DNA of 64,000 nt from Flavobacteriales bacterium (GCA_018608405.1 JABAZP010000025.1:1-64000); one strand, 5' to 3'; numbered from the stretch's first letter, positions 51,906 through 61,569 are shown. Translations and numbers: made by a program. Notes: generated by a model not told the origin, from the sequence alone.

Positions 51906-53139
51906 TGCTTCGTTCTATTTTTTCCAACACGGCCTGAGCTGCCTTTTCTCCGGCCATCATAGCAGCATTTAAAGAGCCATTCAAGGTCACATCTCCGGCA
52001 AGAAAAACTCGATCTAATAATTGAGTTTGCGTGGAAGGTATTTCATTTTGTATGTTCTGCAGGTTAGGCAGTGCTTTGGGAATGGTAAAGCTGTGCTTCA
52101 ATTCACCAACGCGGATATTACACAATTCACTAAGTTCCGTCTTTACTTTGTTCACCAAGTCGTTGCCGCTAAGCCCCTTGCTGTCCACGACAGTCACGGA
52201 AAGTAGGTTGCTGTTAGTTCCTGTCAAACTGTTGACATAATGCAAGTTGTTAATGCAATGTTTTCCGGGAATTAATCCAATTAACTTTTCGTTGATTACT
52301 TTGTCAGGAGTCTCAAAATAATAGCAATAACAAGCTTTCCAAGCTAACTTTTGATTGCGCAAGTTGCTAATCAGTTCATCTGCTTCCGTAGCAACAATGG
52401 TATAATCACTTTCTACTTTTGGCAAACCTTCTATCGTAATGCCTGAAGTATCAACGTTAGAAACTGCTACATTGTAGTGAAACGTGCTATTCTTCAATTT
52501 GCTTAATAACTGCTTTGGAATTGCTTCAATGCCTTTCTTCGGAACACTTGCTTGCCCTTCAGCAAACATTTTAAATACAAACTCAAACATTCTACTAGAG
52601 GTACTTAATTCTGTCTCCAAGAAAATTCCGCTGAAAAAGGGTTGAAAAAAATCGTGAATAATTACATCTGAGAAGCATCTTTCTTTTAAGTACCTGAGTG
52701 TTGTTTTCTCTTCTTTATCAAAAATTTCGTCTAACGATTGGCCTTTTAGTTCGTTGTTTAGTCGATAGACTTTTAGTTTATCCGACAAAGTAGCATGTTG
52801 ACTAAAAATAGTTGGCAATAAGAGTTTTGGATTGCGCAGAGGGTCACCAAATTTAGAAGCCTTTTTGTTTTCAAAAATGATGGAACCTGGCCAAAATTGC
52901 TGTAAGTCTAACGAAGCGTAATCCAAGTATTTTTGCGCCATAGGATACGATTCTAGCAAAACTTGAAATCCATAGTCAAATACATATTCGCCTATCGTTT
53001 CTGTTTTCACTCTACCACCTACTCGATCTGTTTTTTCAAAGATGTGAGGAGCATAGCCTTCTTGTTCAAGCACTAGCGCAGCAATTAACCCGCTAACTCC
53101 TGCTCCAATAATGTTAATTTTTTTATCCTTCTTTGACAT
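51898..53139 (-). CDS. FAD-dependent amine-oxidase/phytoene-desaturase-like oxidoreductase
   Basis: A 413-residue flavoprotein. INIIGAGVSGLIAALVLEQ with IFEKTDRVGGRVKTE forms the dinucleotide-binding motif and its extension; the C-terminus has the conserved VFLAGDVTLNGSLNAAMMAGEKAAQAV that closes the FAD domain. Members desaturate carotenoids, oxidise amines, or act in related pathways; the substrate cannot be assigned. It stands alone, convergent with the helical-repeat gene. Confidence 0.85.
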   Translation of the reverse strand: MSKKDKKINIIGAGVSGLIAALVLEQEGYAPHIFEKTDRVGGRVKTETIGEYVFDYGFQVLLESYPMAQKYLDYASLDLQQFWPGSIIFENKKASKFGDPLRNPKLLLPTIFSQHATLSDKLKVYRLNNELKGQSLDEIFDKEEKTTLRYLKERCFSDVIIHDFFQPFFSGIFLETELSTSSRMFEFVFKMFAEGQASVPKKGIEAIPKQLLSKLKNSTFHYNVAVSNVDTSGITIEGLPKVESDYTIVATEADELISNLRNQKLAWKACYCYYFETPDKVINEKLIGLIPGKHCINNLHYVNSLTGTNSNLLSVTVVDSKGLSGNDLVNKVKTELSELCNIRVGELKHSFTIPKALPNLQNIQNEIPSTQTQLLDRVFLAGDVTLNGSLNAAMMAGEKAAQAVLEKIERSIS

Positions 53140-53193
53140 TCAGCTTGGTTTTGAATCAAAACGAATAACCCTTCAATCTGTTTAAAACTGAAG

Positions 53194-54450
53194 TTATTTT
53201 TTATTCTTTTGTCGTTTTTTCTTTTTTGCTTTCCAGTTCTTTTCCTCTACTTCTGCTTGTTTTAGTAGGCTTTGCCAATGTTCGTTTTCATTTTCAACCA
53301 CCGACGATTTGGTCATTTGATAGTCTTTTTTCGAAATTTCTAAGCGAGCAATTGGCTTTCCTAAATTGCTATCTATGTCTTCCAGCAATTCTAACTCTTC
53401 TGTGGCACAAAAGGAAAGCGCTTGCCCCTTCTCTCTTCCTCTGCCTGTTCGCCCTACACGGTGCACGTATTGCTCGGCGTTATCCGGCAAATCATAATTT
53501 ACAACAAAGTCAACGTGTGGCACATCTATTCCTCTTGCGCTAATGTCCGTGGCAATCAATGTTTTTTCATCGCCTTTTCGAAAAGCCTGCATGCTTTCTT
53601 CGCGGTTCTTTTGGTCTTTGTCACCGTGAATGGTAATTGCTTTTAATCCTTGTCGCTCTAAAGCTTTTAAAAGACGTTCTGCTCGTACTTTGGTACGGAC
53701 AAAAACTAGTGTTTTTCGGTCTGGGTGCTCTTGCATCATATTTCCCAAAAAGAATCGTTTGTCTTCCATTTCAATAAAAGCAATGGCATGTTCAATGTTT
53801 TTAGCGACTGGGTCTTTGGGAGAAATTTGAATCCGTATAGGGTTTGTTACCAGTGAATAGGCTAGTTTCTTAATTTTTTCGGTAATGGTTGCTGAAAAGA
53901 ATAGTGTTTGTCTTCTAGCAGGAATGTGGCGCATGAGGTCTTGTATGTCTTTAATAAAACCCAAGTCGAGCATATGGTCTGCCTCATCCAATACCAAGAT
54001 TTCCAATCCATCTAACTTCACGTCTCCTTGACTAACCAAGTCGAAGAGTCTACCAGGTGTTGCAATTAAAACATCTACTCCATCGGCTAATTTCTCCTTT
54101 TGTGGGTCTTGATCTACCCCACCATGAATGCAAAAGCTACTCACTTTCGTATGTTTTGAAAGGGAAAGAAATACTTCATGAATCTGTAATGCTAATTCAT
54201 GTGTAGGCGCCATGACCAAACATTTAATCCCTGCGCTCTTTCGAATAATTTTTTTAACGTGAAGCAGGTGTAAAATAGGAATGACAAAAGCTGCAGTTTT
54301 CCCAGTTCCCGTTTGAGCAATTGCCAAAACGTCCTCGCCACGCAAAATATTTGGTATGGCTTTGTACTGAATATCAGTAGGCTTCTTAAATCCTTGTTTG
54401 CTGATACTCTTTTTTATGCCTTCGGAAATTGGGTACTCTTCAAACTTCAT
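53194..54450 (-). CDS. DEAD-box RNA helicase, RhlE-like
   Basis: The 418-residue helicase has the Q motif (GFKKPTDIQYKAIP), motif I AQTGTGKTAAF, motif Ia PTHELALQI, DEAD in VLDEADHMLDLGF, SAT, ATDISARGIDV and HRVGRTGRG in order. The C-terminal tail is very basic (KAKKKKRQKNKK), as in RhlE-type enzymes that help unwind structured RNA. It lies in a cluster with a cold-shock protein and a second DEAD-box helicase. The gap to the csp gene upstream contains a terminator. Confidence 0.92.
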   Translation of the reverse strand: MKFEEYPISEGIKKSISKQGFKKPTDIQYKAIPNILRGEDVLAIAQTGTGKTAAFVIPILHLLHVKKIIRKSAGIKCLVMAPTHELALQIHEVFLSLSKHTKVSSFCIHGGVDQDPQKEKLADGVDVLIATPGRLFDLVSQGDVKLDGLEILVLDEADHMLDLGFIKDIQDLMRHIPARRQTLFFSATITEKIKKLAYSLVTNPIRIQISPKDPVAKNIEHAIAFIEMEDKRFFLGNMMQEHPDRKTLVFVRTKVRAERLLKALERQGLKAITIHGDKDQKNREESMQAFRKGDEKTLIATDISARGIDVPHVDFVVNYDLPDNAEQYVHRVGRTGRGREKGQALSFCATEELELLEDIDSNLGKPIARLEISKKDYQMTKSSVVENENEHWQSLLKQAEVEEKNWKAKKKKRQKNKK

Positions 54451-54476
54451 AGGTGCTTTATTACATGCAAAAATAA

Positions 54477-54503
54477 ATGCCTAAAACATTACATTTTAGG
54501 CAT
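54477..54503 (-). terminator. terminator of the cold-shock protein gene
   Basis: ATGCCTAAAA / TTTTAGGCAT, ten perfect base pairs around a seven-base loop, then TTATTTTTGC on the minus strand. Confidence 0.75.
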
Positions 54504-54528
54504 CATTATCGTTTTATAGAATCTGAGA

Positions 54529-54981
54529 TTAGATTTTTTTCACCCTAACCGCCATAAGACCTTTTTGTCCTTTCTCTAATTCAAAGCTAACTTTATCGCC
54601 TTCAATTACATCTTCCTTTAGTCCATTTACATGAACAAAATAACTTTCTTGATCTTTCAAGTCACGAATAAAACCATAACCTTTAGAATCATTAAAGAAA
54701 GTAACCTTCCCTTCGTGAATTAAATCAGCAGGATCCTCTTCTCCTTTTTGAGGAATTCCAAGAACAATGTCCTCAGCCTTAATGACTTTTTTCTTTACGT
54801 CCGGATCAGGAGGAGTGTCGGTAATCATACCATTTTCATCTACATAGGCCATCATATTTTCAAGACCACCACCAGCAGAATTTTCTTTTCTTTCTAGTCT
54901 TTTCTTTTCTTTCTCCTCTTTCTTCTTCTGTCTTTTCTTTTCTTTTTCCTTTTTTCCGAATGTCTCTTGTGATCTACCCAT
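54529..54981 (-). CDS. cold-shock domain protein with basic N-terminus
   Basis: A 150-residue protein. The first 40 residues are Lys/Glu-rich and coiled-coil-like; MMAYVDENGMITDTPPD follows as a conserved linker; residues 90-150 form a cold-shock domain (GKVTFFNDSKGYGFIRD with its RNP-1-like GYGFI, YFVHVNG, KVSFELEKGQKGLMAVRV). It should bind single-stranded RNA or DNA. It sits between two DEAD-box helicase genes on the same strand, a typical cold-response grouping in Bacteroidota. Confidence 0.9.
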   Translation of the reverse strand: MGRSQETFGKKEKEKKRQKKKEEKEKKRLERKENSAGGGLENMMAYVDENGMITDTPPDPDVKKKVIKAEDIVLGIPQKGEEDPADLIHEGKVTFFNDSKGYGFIRDLKDQESYFVHVNGLKEDVIEGDKVSFELEKGQKGLMAVRVKKI

Positions 54982-55056
54982 TGATTACTTAGTGCTTTTT
55001 GTTAGTATTTTATAAAATTCCTCATTTTCTTTGAATAATGTAGCAATTTCAGAGGT

Positions 55057-56886
55057 TTATCTTCTCCTGCTTCTAGGGCCTCCAGAACTTCTTGGTCCTG
55101 ATGAGCTAGAACCTCCGCTTCTTCTGCCGCCGCCTGCACCTTTTGGTCGTCTTCCACCACCGCTTCCGCCACCAAAATTACTTCTACCACTTCTTCCGCG
55201 ATCTCCACCGCCACTTCTACTTCTTCCTCCACCAGAAGATGACCCTCCAGTTTCTTGGTTAACCCGGATAGCATGTCCGCTTTCAAGTTCCAATCCTTCA
55301 AATTTGTCTTCAAACCCTTTAACCTGACTCTCGTCTAAGTTGAAAAATGAACGTTTATCTTGAACAGCTATGTCGTTAATATGTGATTTCTTAGCACCTG
55401 ACACTTCACTTACAAATTCAAGTAAATCTACCTTGCTTAAGCCATCGTTCTTTCCTAAATTGATGAAGTATCGGTTTCTATTGCTATCAAACTCTCTACG
55501 CTCTCCTCTATCGCCACGATCTCTTCTATCTCCTCGGTCGTTATCTCTGCTACCTCTAGAATCAGCTGACATATTTAAGTCTCCTTTGTCGCTTCCTTTT
55601 AGTTGCTTTAATTCTTGAGAAATCATTCGCTTTAACAAATCTTCTTTCGTTAACGCTTCAAAGTGAGGTAAAAGTGCCGTTAAGGTTTCTTCTGCCTCCT
55701 CATCTATTGGCATTGCAAGCGTAATTTTTACCCAGTTTTCAAGTCTAACCTTTTTAAGTTCACTTGCTTTTGGCACTTCAATTTTTTCGAACTTAATGTT
55801 GTTCTTTCGCTCAATGTCAGAAATTTTTCTTCCTTCTCTATTATTGATGAATGCAATAGAAATTCCTTTATTACCTGCTCTACCAGTTCTACCACTTCTG
55901 TGGGTATACGCTTCTAGTTGGTCTGGGATTTTGTGATGCAATACGTGTGTTAAATCGTTTACATCAATTCCTCTAGCAGCAACATCGGTAGCTATTAACA
56001 ACTGCATGTTTCTAGCCTTAAACCTTCTCATGGCAGCATCTCGCTGAGCTTGAGATAAATCTCCATGTAATGCCTCTACTTCGTAACCTAGTTGACCTAA
56101 ATTATCTGTAATTTCTTGCGTTTCCCTTTTGGTTCTGCAAAACATGATTCCCTTCATTTCAGGTTGAATGTCCAAAAATCTTCTTAACGCTGTAACCTTA
56201 TCATCATTTTTAGTAACGATATACTGATGCGTAATGTCTGTGTTGGTTTTTGACTCCGTATTCACTGCAACCTCTACAGGGTAGGTCATGTATTTCTTAG
56301 TGATCCTTCGAATATCGGCAGGCATGGTTGCTGAAAACAACCAAGTAGAACGGTCCTCCCGTGTATAGCTCAAGATCTCGTCAATGTCTTCTTTGAAGCC
56401 CATGTTCAACATTTCATCTGCTTCGTCCAATACAACGAACTTTACATCGTCTAGTCGAATTGCCTTTCTGCGAATTAAATCCAACAAACGCCCCGGAGTC
56501 GCCACCACAATTTGTGTTGGGCGCTTCAGTGCCTTTATTTGATTTGTAATCGCTGCTCCACCATATACTACTTCTACATTAAGTTGTTTGTAGTTTGATG
56601 AAAAATCAACCAATTGTTTAGCTGTCTGCTGTCCTAGCTCTCTCGTTGGAGCCATAATAAGCGCCTGTGTAGCCTTATTGTCGCTATCTACTAAATCAAT
56701 TAGGGGTAAACCGAATGCTGCAGTTTTACCAGTTCCTGTTTGTGCAAGACCGATAAAGTCTGACTTTCCTCCTTTTAATAATAATGGAATTGATTTTTCT
56801 TGGATAGGCGTCGGGGATGTAAACCCCATTTCTTCTATTACTTTCAACAGGTTTGTCGAGAGTCCTAGGCTTTCAAATGTATTCAA
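55057..56886 (-). CDS. deaD: DEAD-box RNA helicase, DeaD/CsdA-like with RGG tail
   Basis: The 609-residue helicase carries all motifs (Q: GFTSPTPIQEKSIP; I: AQTGTGKTAAF; DEAD in VVLDEADEMLNMGF; SAT; HRSGRTGRAGN), a C-terminal DbpA-like RNA-binding domain (RYFINLGKNDGLSKVDLLEF, HINDIAVQDKRSFFNL) and a Gly/Arg/Ser-rich tail with RGG-like repeats. It should help ribosome assembly and mRNA unwinding at low temperature. Antiparallel and second-frame readings of the low-complexity tail are artefacts of composition. A stable hairpin lies 190-240 bases upstream of the start. Confidence 0.94.
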   Translation of the reverse strand: MNTFESLGLSTNLLKVIEEMGFTSPTPIQEKSIPLLLKGGKSDFIGLAQTGTGKTAAFGLPLIDLVDSDNKATQALIMAPTRELGQQTAKQLVDFSSNYKQLNVEVVYGGAAITNQIKALKRPTQIVVATPGRLLDLIRRKAIRLDDVKFVVLDEADEMLNMGFKEDIDEILSYTREDRSTWLFSATMPADIRRITKKYMTYPVEVAVNTESKTNTDITHQYIVTKNDDKVTALRRFLDIQPEMKGIMFCRTKRETQEITDNLGQLGYEVEALHGDLSQAQRDAAMRRFKARNMQLLIATDVAARGIDVNDLTHVLHHKIPDQLEAYTHRSGRTGRAGNKGISIAFINNREGRKISDIERKNNIKFEKIEVPKASELKKVRLENWVKITLAMPIDEEAEETLTALLPHFEALTKEDLLKRMISQELKQLKGSDKGDLNMSADSRGSRDNDRGDRRDRGDRGERREFDSNRNRYFINLGKNDGLSKVDLLEFVSEVSGAKKSHINDIAVQDKRSFFNLDESQVKGFEDKFEGLELESGHAIRVNQETGGSSSGGGRSRSGGGDRGRSGRSNFGGGSGGGRRPKGAGGGRRSGGSSSSGPRSSGGPRSRRR

Positions 56887-57077
56887 ATAATGCTTCTTTA
56901 ATGAACCGCAAAAGTAACCAAAGCATTTGAATTGGAGTAGTTTAGTATAACTTAGCTAAAATAGTTCGGTTAAAATGAAGGAAAAGAAAGCATTACACTT
57001 TCAAAACGTTTAATGGGTGCACCCTAAAATGTACCTCACATCCGCCAATATATTTGATGTGTGGCATGTTTAACATA

Positions 57078-57124
57078 CAAATGGCCTAATCCCGAAGAAA
57101 AATTCCTCAGGATTAGTTCATTTG
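57078..57124 (-). other. stable hairpin in the 5' region of the deaD-like gene
   Basis: On the minus strand CTAATCC-T-GAGGAA (57116-57103), a TTT loop and TTCTTC-G-GGATTAG (57099-57086) form a 14-bp stem including two G-U pairs. Outer CAAATG (57124-57119) and CATTTG (57083-57078) can extend it. On the plus strand both wobble positions become mismatches, so only the minus-strand RNA folds perfectly. The 320-base gap around it (56887-57210) holds no other frame. It may be a terminator-like element of the secreted-protein gene or a leader structure of the helicase gene. Confidence 0.55.
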
Positions 57125-57210
57125 TGCAATACATTGTTCAAATCAAAACGAAAACTGCTTCATGAAAGCTGAAAAAAAACTATCATCGACAAACAATTTT
57201 CTCTTATCTA

Positions 57211-58047
57211 TTAGTGTTGAATCAATATTTTTTCATCTACAGTTTGCCCGTCAGTTGAAATTCTGAGAAGGTAATAACCATTCTTAAATGAAGAAACATT
57301 CAGTGATTTAGCAGTGTTTTGCTGTAAACTTAAATTTTCAGAAAATACAAGCTGTCCTGATACTGTGTATAATTGAGCAACTACAGGAGTAGCATCGCTT
57401 GCGGTGGTTTTAAGATTTATCATGTTGCTCGCAGGGTTAGGATACACCAATAATTCACTACTTAGTGTATTATTAATCAATCCAACTGTAGTGTTTTCTG
57501 TCAAATTTAATGTGGTTGTATTACCGCCGTCACCACCATTATTCCGATTGTTGTTCACAGCAGCACCTCCACCGTAAAAAGTAACAGTACCTGTTCCTAC
57601 TGTTGGCGCAGTCCATTGGGTTGAAAATACATTAGATACGCTTACTCCCAAATGTTCAGCATACTGTCTGCCGGTTCCTAAGGTTACCAACCTTGTATTT
57701 GGAGCAGGTGCTGCAAAACCGTTTACCGCAGCATTAGAAATCGTTAAACTCACCAATTGAAATCCATAACCACTTGCCCCGTTTGCATTCACTGTAAATT
57801 CAGCATCATAAACATTTCCTGGAATATAAGATGAAACAGGATTTCCTGCTGAGTCTCTAACGACTAAGGAAACGGTTGTACTAAACCCAGTACCATGACA
57901 TGATCTGCACGTTTGAGGTTCGCCTGGCGCTCCCGTATGCCCTGAGCTTTGACTAAAGGCAGGTCCACCCGAATAGGACGTTAACGTTATTTGAGCACCA
58001 ATGGCAAGAATTGATAAAGCGAAAAGAGAGAGTAGTGTTTTTTTCAT
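57211..58047 (-). CDS. T9SS-exported choice-of-anchor V-type protein with CxxCH
   Basis: The 278-residue protein has a signal peptide (MKKTLLSLFALSILAIGAQ), then TGAPGEPQTCRSCHGTGF with a CxxCH motif, a choice-of-anchor V-type beta domain (FTVNANGASGYGFQLVSLTI) and a C-terminal T9SS sorting domain (LLVYPNPASNMINL to KILIQH). CxxCH could bind haem c or simply be a disulphide; anchor V domains usually carry it. I use the ATG ending at 58047 because the longer frame lacks the signal peptide at its start. Confidence 0.82.
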   Translation of the reverse strand: MKKTLLSLFALSILAIGAQITLTSYSGGPAFSQSSGHTGAPGEPQTCRSCHGTGFSTTVSLVVRDSAGNPVSSYIPGNVYDAEFTVNANGASGYGFQLVSLTISNAAVNGFAAPAPNTRLVTLGTGRQYAEHLGVSVSNVFSTQWTAPTVGTGTVTFYGGGAAVNNNRNNGGDGGNTTTLNLTENTTVGLINNTLSSELLVYPNPASNMINLKTTASDATPVVAQLYTVSGQLVFSENLSLQQNTAKSLNVSSFKNGYYLLRISTDGQTVDEKILIQH

Positions 58048-58204
58048 GGTAATAATTTTAATGAAGTTGTTATTTAATTTTAAAAAAAAATCGAAAAGGC
58101 ACAATACCTTTAAAACGCTTAAAACTATAAAAGGTTTTTACGTCAACGAGACGACCAAAATACATTGATAGTTTCATTTATATTTGAACCATAAGTTATT
58201 TAAG

Positions 58205-58930
58205 ATGAAAAAGATAGTATTGATTACAATTATTGCGTTGTTTGCGGACGCGGCGATAGCTCAAGTGCCCTCTAATAGAACTGTTTTTGACTGTTCAAGC
58301 AACTCAAAAAACATTTACACAACTCTGGCCACAGGAAAGTCTATCATAATTTTACATAAAGGTGTGGATTGTTCAATATGTCGAAGTGCCGCTCCGGGAT
58401 GGCAAACCTGGGCTGCTGCCAATACAACAAATGTAGAGGTATGGGGAGCACTAACATATACCTATTCAGGAAGTGCATTTCCACTTTCAAATAGCTGTAC
58501 TTTAACCAATAATTGGGTCACTACCTACGGTTGGAATGATATTTTCACCTTTCCCGATTCCAATCGTTTGTGGGTGCAAGCTGCTTCCCCTCGCTATTAC
58601 GTTTATTCTGCAATTGATTCAACAATTGTATACCAAGGCCCAAATAGTGCCATTGCACGAAGCACTGCGATTGCTCAATCGACTGTTGGAATAAACAGAA
58701 CTATTTTGAGAAATGCTAAGGTATTCAGTTATAATGGTCAGCTTTTTTTGAAGAACCTTCCTGAGGACATAAGAACTTTAACAATACTTACTATCAATGG
58801 GCAAGTTGTGCTAGAAAAAGCGATGCAAATCAATCAAGAAAACATTGATGTATCTGAATTTAAAAGAGGAACCTATATTTTAAAATTTACAAGTCCGAAA
58901 GGAATAGAATCTAAAAAACTAATTTTTTAG
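58205..58930 (+). CDS. T9SS-exported protein with a thioredoxin-like CxxC
   Basis: The 241-residue protein has a signal peptide (MKKIVLITIIALFADAAIAQ), a domain with HKGVDCSICRSAAPGWQTW (CxxC) like the thioredoxin fold, and a T9SS tail (VFSYNGQLFLKNLPEDIRTL to KKLIF). It is divergent from the CxxCH protein across a 157-base gap. Its stop overlaps the convergent DUF6155-type gene by 12 bases. Surface redox function is inference. Confidence 0.75.
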   Translation: MKKIVLITIIALFADAAIAQVPSNRTVFDCSSNSKNIYTTLATGKSIIILHKGVDCSICRSAAPGWQTWAAANTTNVEVWGALTYTYSGSAFPLSNSCTLTNNWVTTYGWNDIFTFPDSNRLWVQAASPRYYVYSAIDSTIVYQGPNSAIARSTAIAQSTVGINRTILRNAKVFSYNGQLFLKNLPEDIRTLTILTINGQVVLEKAMQINQENIDVSEFKRGTYILKFTSPKGIESKKLIF

Positions 58931-59437
58931 CAGTGTTTCAATCGACAATTGAAATCCCTCTACGTTATACCAATGTTGGTCTGCGGCTGTTTTACGTATT
59001 TTCTCTACTCGCGGTAAAAACTCTTGTTTTAAAAACTGCTGATCGATGAATACTAAAGCTTTTCTGAATGAGCTGAGCATACTTTTGTAAAACGCTTCTT
59101 GAACAATTGGCTTTTCTTCATTGTACGCCTGAGCAATTTCAATATTATACAACATTAAATCAATGATTTGAGAAGCTTCTACTTCCAATTTTTTGAGGTG
59201 TTCAATGTGTTTTTGTGCAACTGATCTTCTTTTCTTTGGCCTTCTTTTACCTTCGGGGAAATACTCTCTAGCAATTTTTAATTTTGCTTCCTCTACTCTT
59301 TTTTCTTCGTTTGGGTTGAATGAGAAATCGTAAAACTCTTTTACATCCTTAAATCGTAAGTAAAGATCCAAAAGCTGCTCTCTCAGCTCATCTTTATCGC
59401 AGGCATTGACGAATTTTTTAAACTTTGTTTTGCTCAT
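58919..59437 (-). CDS. DUF6155-type protein
   Basis: A 172-residue helical, basic protein (KKFVNACDKDELREQLLDLYLRF, KLKIAREYFPEGKRRPKKRRS, AYNEEKPIVQEAFYKSMLSSF) that fits the DUF6155 family as I remember it. No signal peptide or catalytic motif. Basic middle part suggests nucleic-acid binding (inference). Convergent overlap with the CxxC T9SS gene. Confidence 0.7.
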   Translation of the reverse strand: MSKTKFKKFVNACDKDELREQLLDLYLRFKDVKEFYDFSFNPNEEKRVEEAKLKIAREYFPEGKRRPKKRRSVAQKHIEHLKKLEVEASQIIDLMLYNIEIAQAYNEEKPIVQEAFYKSMLSSFRKALVFIDQQFLKQEFLPRVEKIRKTAADQHWYNVEGFQLSIETLLKN

Positions 59438-59573
59438 TGTAAGTGAAATACTACCACATCAAAGATAAGAAACAAGGCTTCTTAAACGATCAAATCACTA
59501 TTTTAACGAGAGTATGGAAAGTGTTCCTGGCTTTAAGTTTGACTTAGAAAGGGTTCTAAATTACGATCGAAGC

Positions 59574-61112
59574 TTAGTCTCTTTTTACGAACTCTTTCCT
59601 AATTTGAGAGTTGAGTCTGCGATAATAGTCTTCCTCTAGCCACACTAAGTAATTCTTAGTTGTTTTTATGGTGCAATAAGAATAGCGTTTGATTCGATCT
59701 TGAATATCGTCTTTCAGTTCTTTAGCTAAATCCAGTGCATCCCACATGTCATCCGCATTCTCCACACACATCTTTGTATGCTGATCAATCGATTTTGCTA
59801 TCACAACTTTGGAATGTTGTCCCAAACTCATGGCATGATTGTACTCAGCTTTAATATTTAAATCAATGTTTTCAGATTTAGAGAATTTCTTTCTTAAATC
59901 GTCCGGCATTTCATAGACAAACTGTCGTTCAATTACTTCGTCTGACTTTAAATCATCGTAGTACTGATGTGGAGCTTGAAAGATGTGATACCAATCAACC
60001 GGTGCATCCCACAATCCAAAACGGTGCAAGTTATTTCCCAAGTCAATTACCGAAAACGTTTTCTTAGTATCTGTTACCCTAGAACCTCGACCTATCATTT
60101 GATGGTATAAGGCTAGGGACCTAGTCGCTCGATTCAAAATAATTGTCTCCACCGTAGGTTCATCGAAACCGGTAGTCAAAATTCCTACCGATGTTAAAAT
60201 CGCATCCGGCGTATTCTTAAACCATTGTAAAATTTCTCTTCTCTCTTGTTCACCAACATGATGATCCAAGTGCTGAATTTCATAACCAGCCGCTTTAAAA
60301 GTGTCGTAAACACCAAAAGAAGTCGCAATTCCGTTATTAAAAATCAAGGTTTTTTTACCTTTTGATTTTTCTTCATAAGCTCGAACTAACTTCTCTTGCA
60401 TCATGTAGTTACCATACAGTTGTTCAGAAGATTTAACAGTGTAGTCACCGTTAATACCAACCTTTAAGGTATCTAGACTAACATTATAACTATATGTTGT
60501 TGCACGTGAAAGATAATTCTTGTTCACTAAACTACTTATAGATTCACCAATCACAAGTTCTTGGTAATTCTGATTCATTGGTAGCTTGATACTCGAACTT
60601 AACGGAGTTGCGGTAACACCTAAAATATTCACATCCTCAAAATACTTGAATAACTTTCTAAAGCTATTGTAATGTGCCTCATCTACAATGACTAAACCGA
60701 TGTTATTTAAAGTAATTTTTTCTTCTTGAAGGCGGTTGTTCAAGGTTTCTACCATTGCGACAAAAGCAATGTAGTCATTGTCGTCAGAAACAGACTTTAC
60801 CTTACTATCGATAATCATATTATCAACATTGAATTCTGTCAGCATTTTGGAAGTTTGCTTACAGAGCTCAATTCGGTGGGTTAAAATAAGTACCTTTTTT
60901 CCGGTAGATTTTACATATCGCCGCGTAATTTCAGAAAATATAACTGTTTTTCCACCACCAGTAGGCAGTTGAAAAAGCACGTTATGATTGTCTTCTAATT
61001 CGTTAAGTTTCTTTGATATTTCTTGAATAGCAGCTTCTTGAAATGGATATAAATCCTTTCCGTCCTCACTACTATCAATCTCGCTTAGGTCTATTGTTCC
61101 GTTTTCACTCAT
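59574..61112 (-). CDS. DEAH-type superfamily 2 helicase
   Basis: The 512-residue ATPase contains FQLPTGGGKTVIF (motif I), TLTH-like ILTHRIELCKQ (Ia), VIVDEAHYNS (II, DEAH), GVTATP (III), GFDEPTVETI (V) and QMIGRGSR (VI). This is the order seen in the type III restriction/SSL2-like helicase family. No restriction endonuclease or methylase lies beside it, so a defence role is not indicated. I choose the ATG ending at 61112, since the longer frame starts at TTG four codons earlier. A -7 box TACTTTTG lies nine bases before the ATG. Confidence 0.85.
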   Translation of the reverse strand: MSENGTIDLSEIDSSEDGKDLYPFQEAAIQEISKKLNELEDNHNVLFQLPTGGGKTVIFSEITRRYVKSTGKKVLILTHRIELCKQTSKMLTEFNVDNMIIDSKVKSVSDDNDYIAFVAMVETLNNRLQEEKITLNNIGLVIVDEAHYNSFRKLFKYFEDVNILGVTATPLSSSIKLPMNQNYQELVIGESISSLVNKNYLSRATTYSYNVSLDTLKVGINGDYTVKSSEQLYGNYMMQEKLVRAYEEKSKGKKTLIFNNGIATSFGVYDTFKAAGYEIQHLDHHVGEQERREILQWFKNTPDAILTSVGILTTGFDEPTVETIILNRATRSLALYHQMIGRGSRVTDTKKTFSVIDLGNNLHRFGLWDAPVDWYHIFQAPHQYYDDLKSDEVIERQFVYEMPDDLRKKFSKSENIDLNIKAEYNHAMSLGQHSKVVIAKSIDQHTKMCVENADDMWDALDLAKELKDDIQDRIKRYSYCTIKTTKNYLVWLEEDYYRRLNSQIRKEFVKRD

Positions 61113-61124
61113 AGGGAATTGCAA

Positions 61125-61569
61125 AAGTATGGGATTTATAGAGTTCTGCTAAGTTGAAACAGTTAAAATTTTATATTTTTTTTACAAATTGATTTACATC
61201 GACTTAGCGCTACAAAATTGCATCATGATAAATATTAGTCTATAGATACTTATGGTTGGTCTAAGTGTTCTGCTTTTCGCCTTTTGTAACATCGATAATT
61301 TTGACTTAAAAGGCTTTTTACCATACAAGCAAATCTGATTTGGGAAATGGGCTCAATAAATCGTGTTTCGTATCAATAGACTGATAGATAACACACCACT
61401 CATCTTGTAAGTAAATTTTGTACTACCAACAATGTGAAAAATGGCAAGAAGGAAATCGTTCTGTTTGTAAATGTAGAGAATTGTGAAAGGAACATGACTG
61501 AAAAGAAGTGAATGCATTCAATTAGCCTATTCAATTTATTACCTTTGCCGCAGTAAAAATTAGGAAACA
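61125..61569. other. 445-base stretch without a gene
   Basis: Contains the promoter of prfC: a -7 box TACCTTTG (61540-61547) 22 bases before the start codon. The remainder, including a weak 7-base hairpin GCCTTTT / AAAAGGC near 61280-61313, shows stops in all frames and no recognisable RNA. Confidence 0.4.

Noticed and set aside
55002-55327. Long frames on both strands in the C-terminal part of the deaD-like gene
   Set aside because: They come from the Gly/Arg/Ser-rich tail; the low-complexity codons open other frames. No homology in the translations (Leu/Pro-rich or Glu/Val-rich strings).
57011-57025. Palindrome GGGTGCACCC
   Set aside because: It is short and isolated, with no repeat, promoter or gene context to support a function.
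59574-61112. The DEAH helicase as part of a restriction or defence system
   Set aside because: No nuclease, methylase or other defence gene is adjacent; the nearest neighbours are DUF6155 and prfC.
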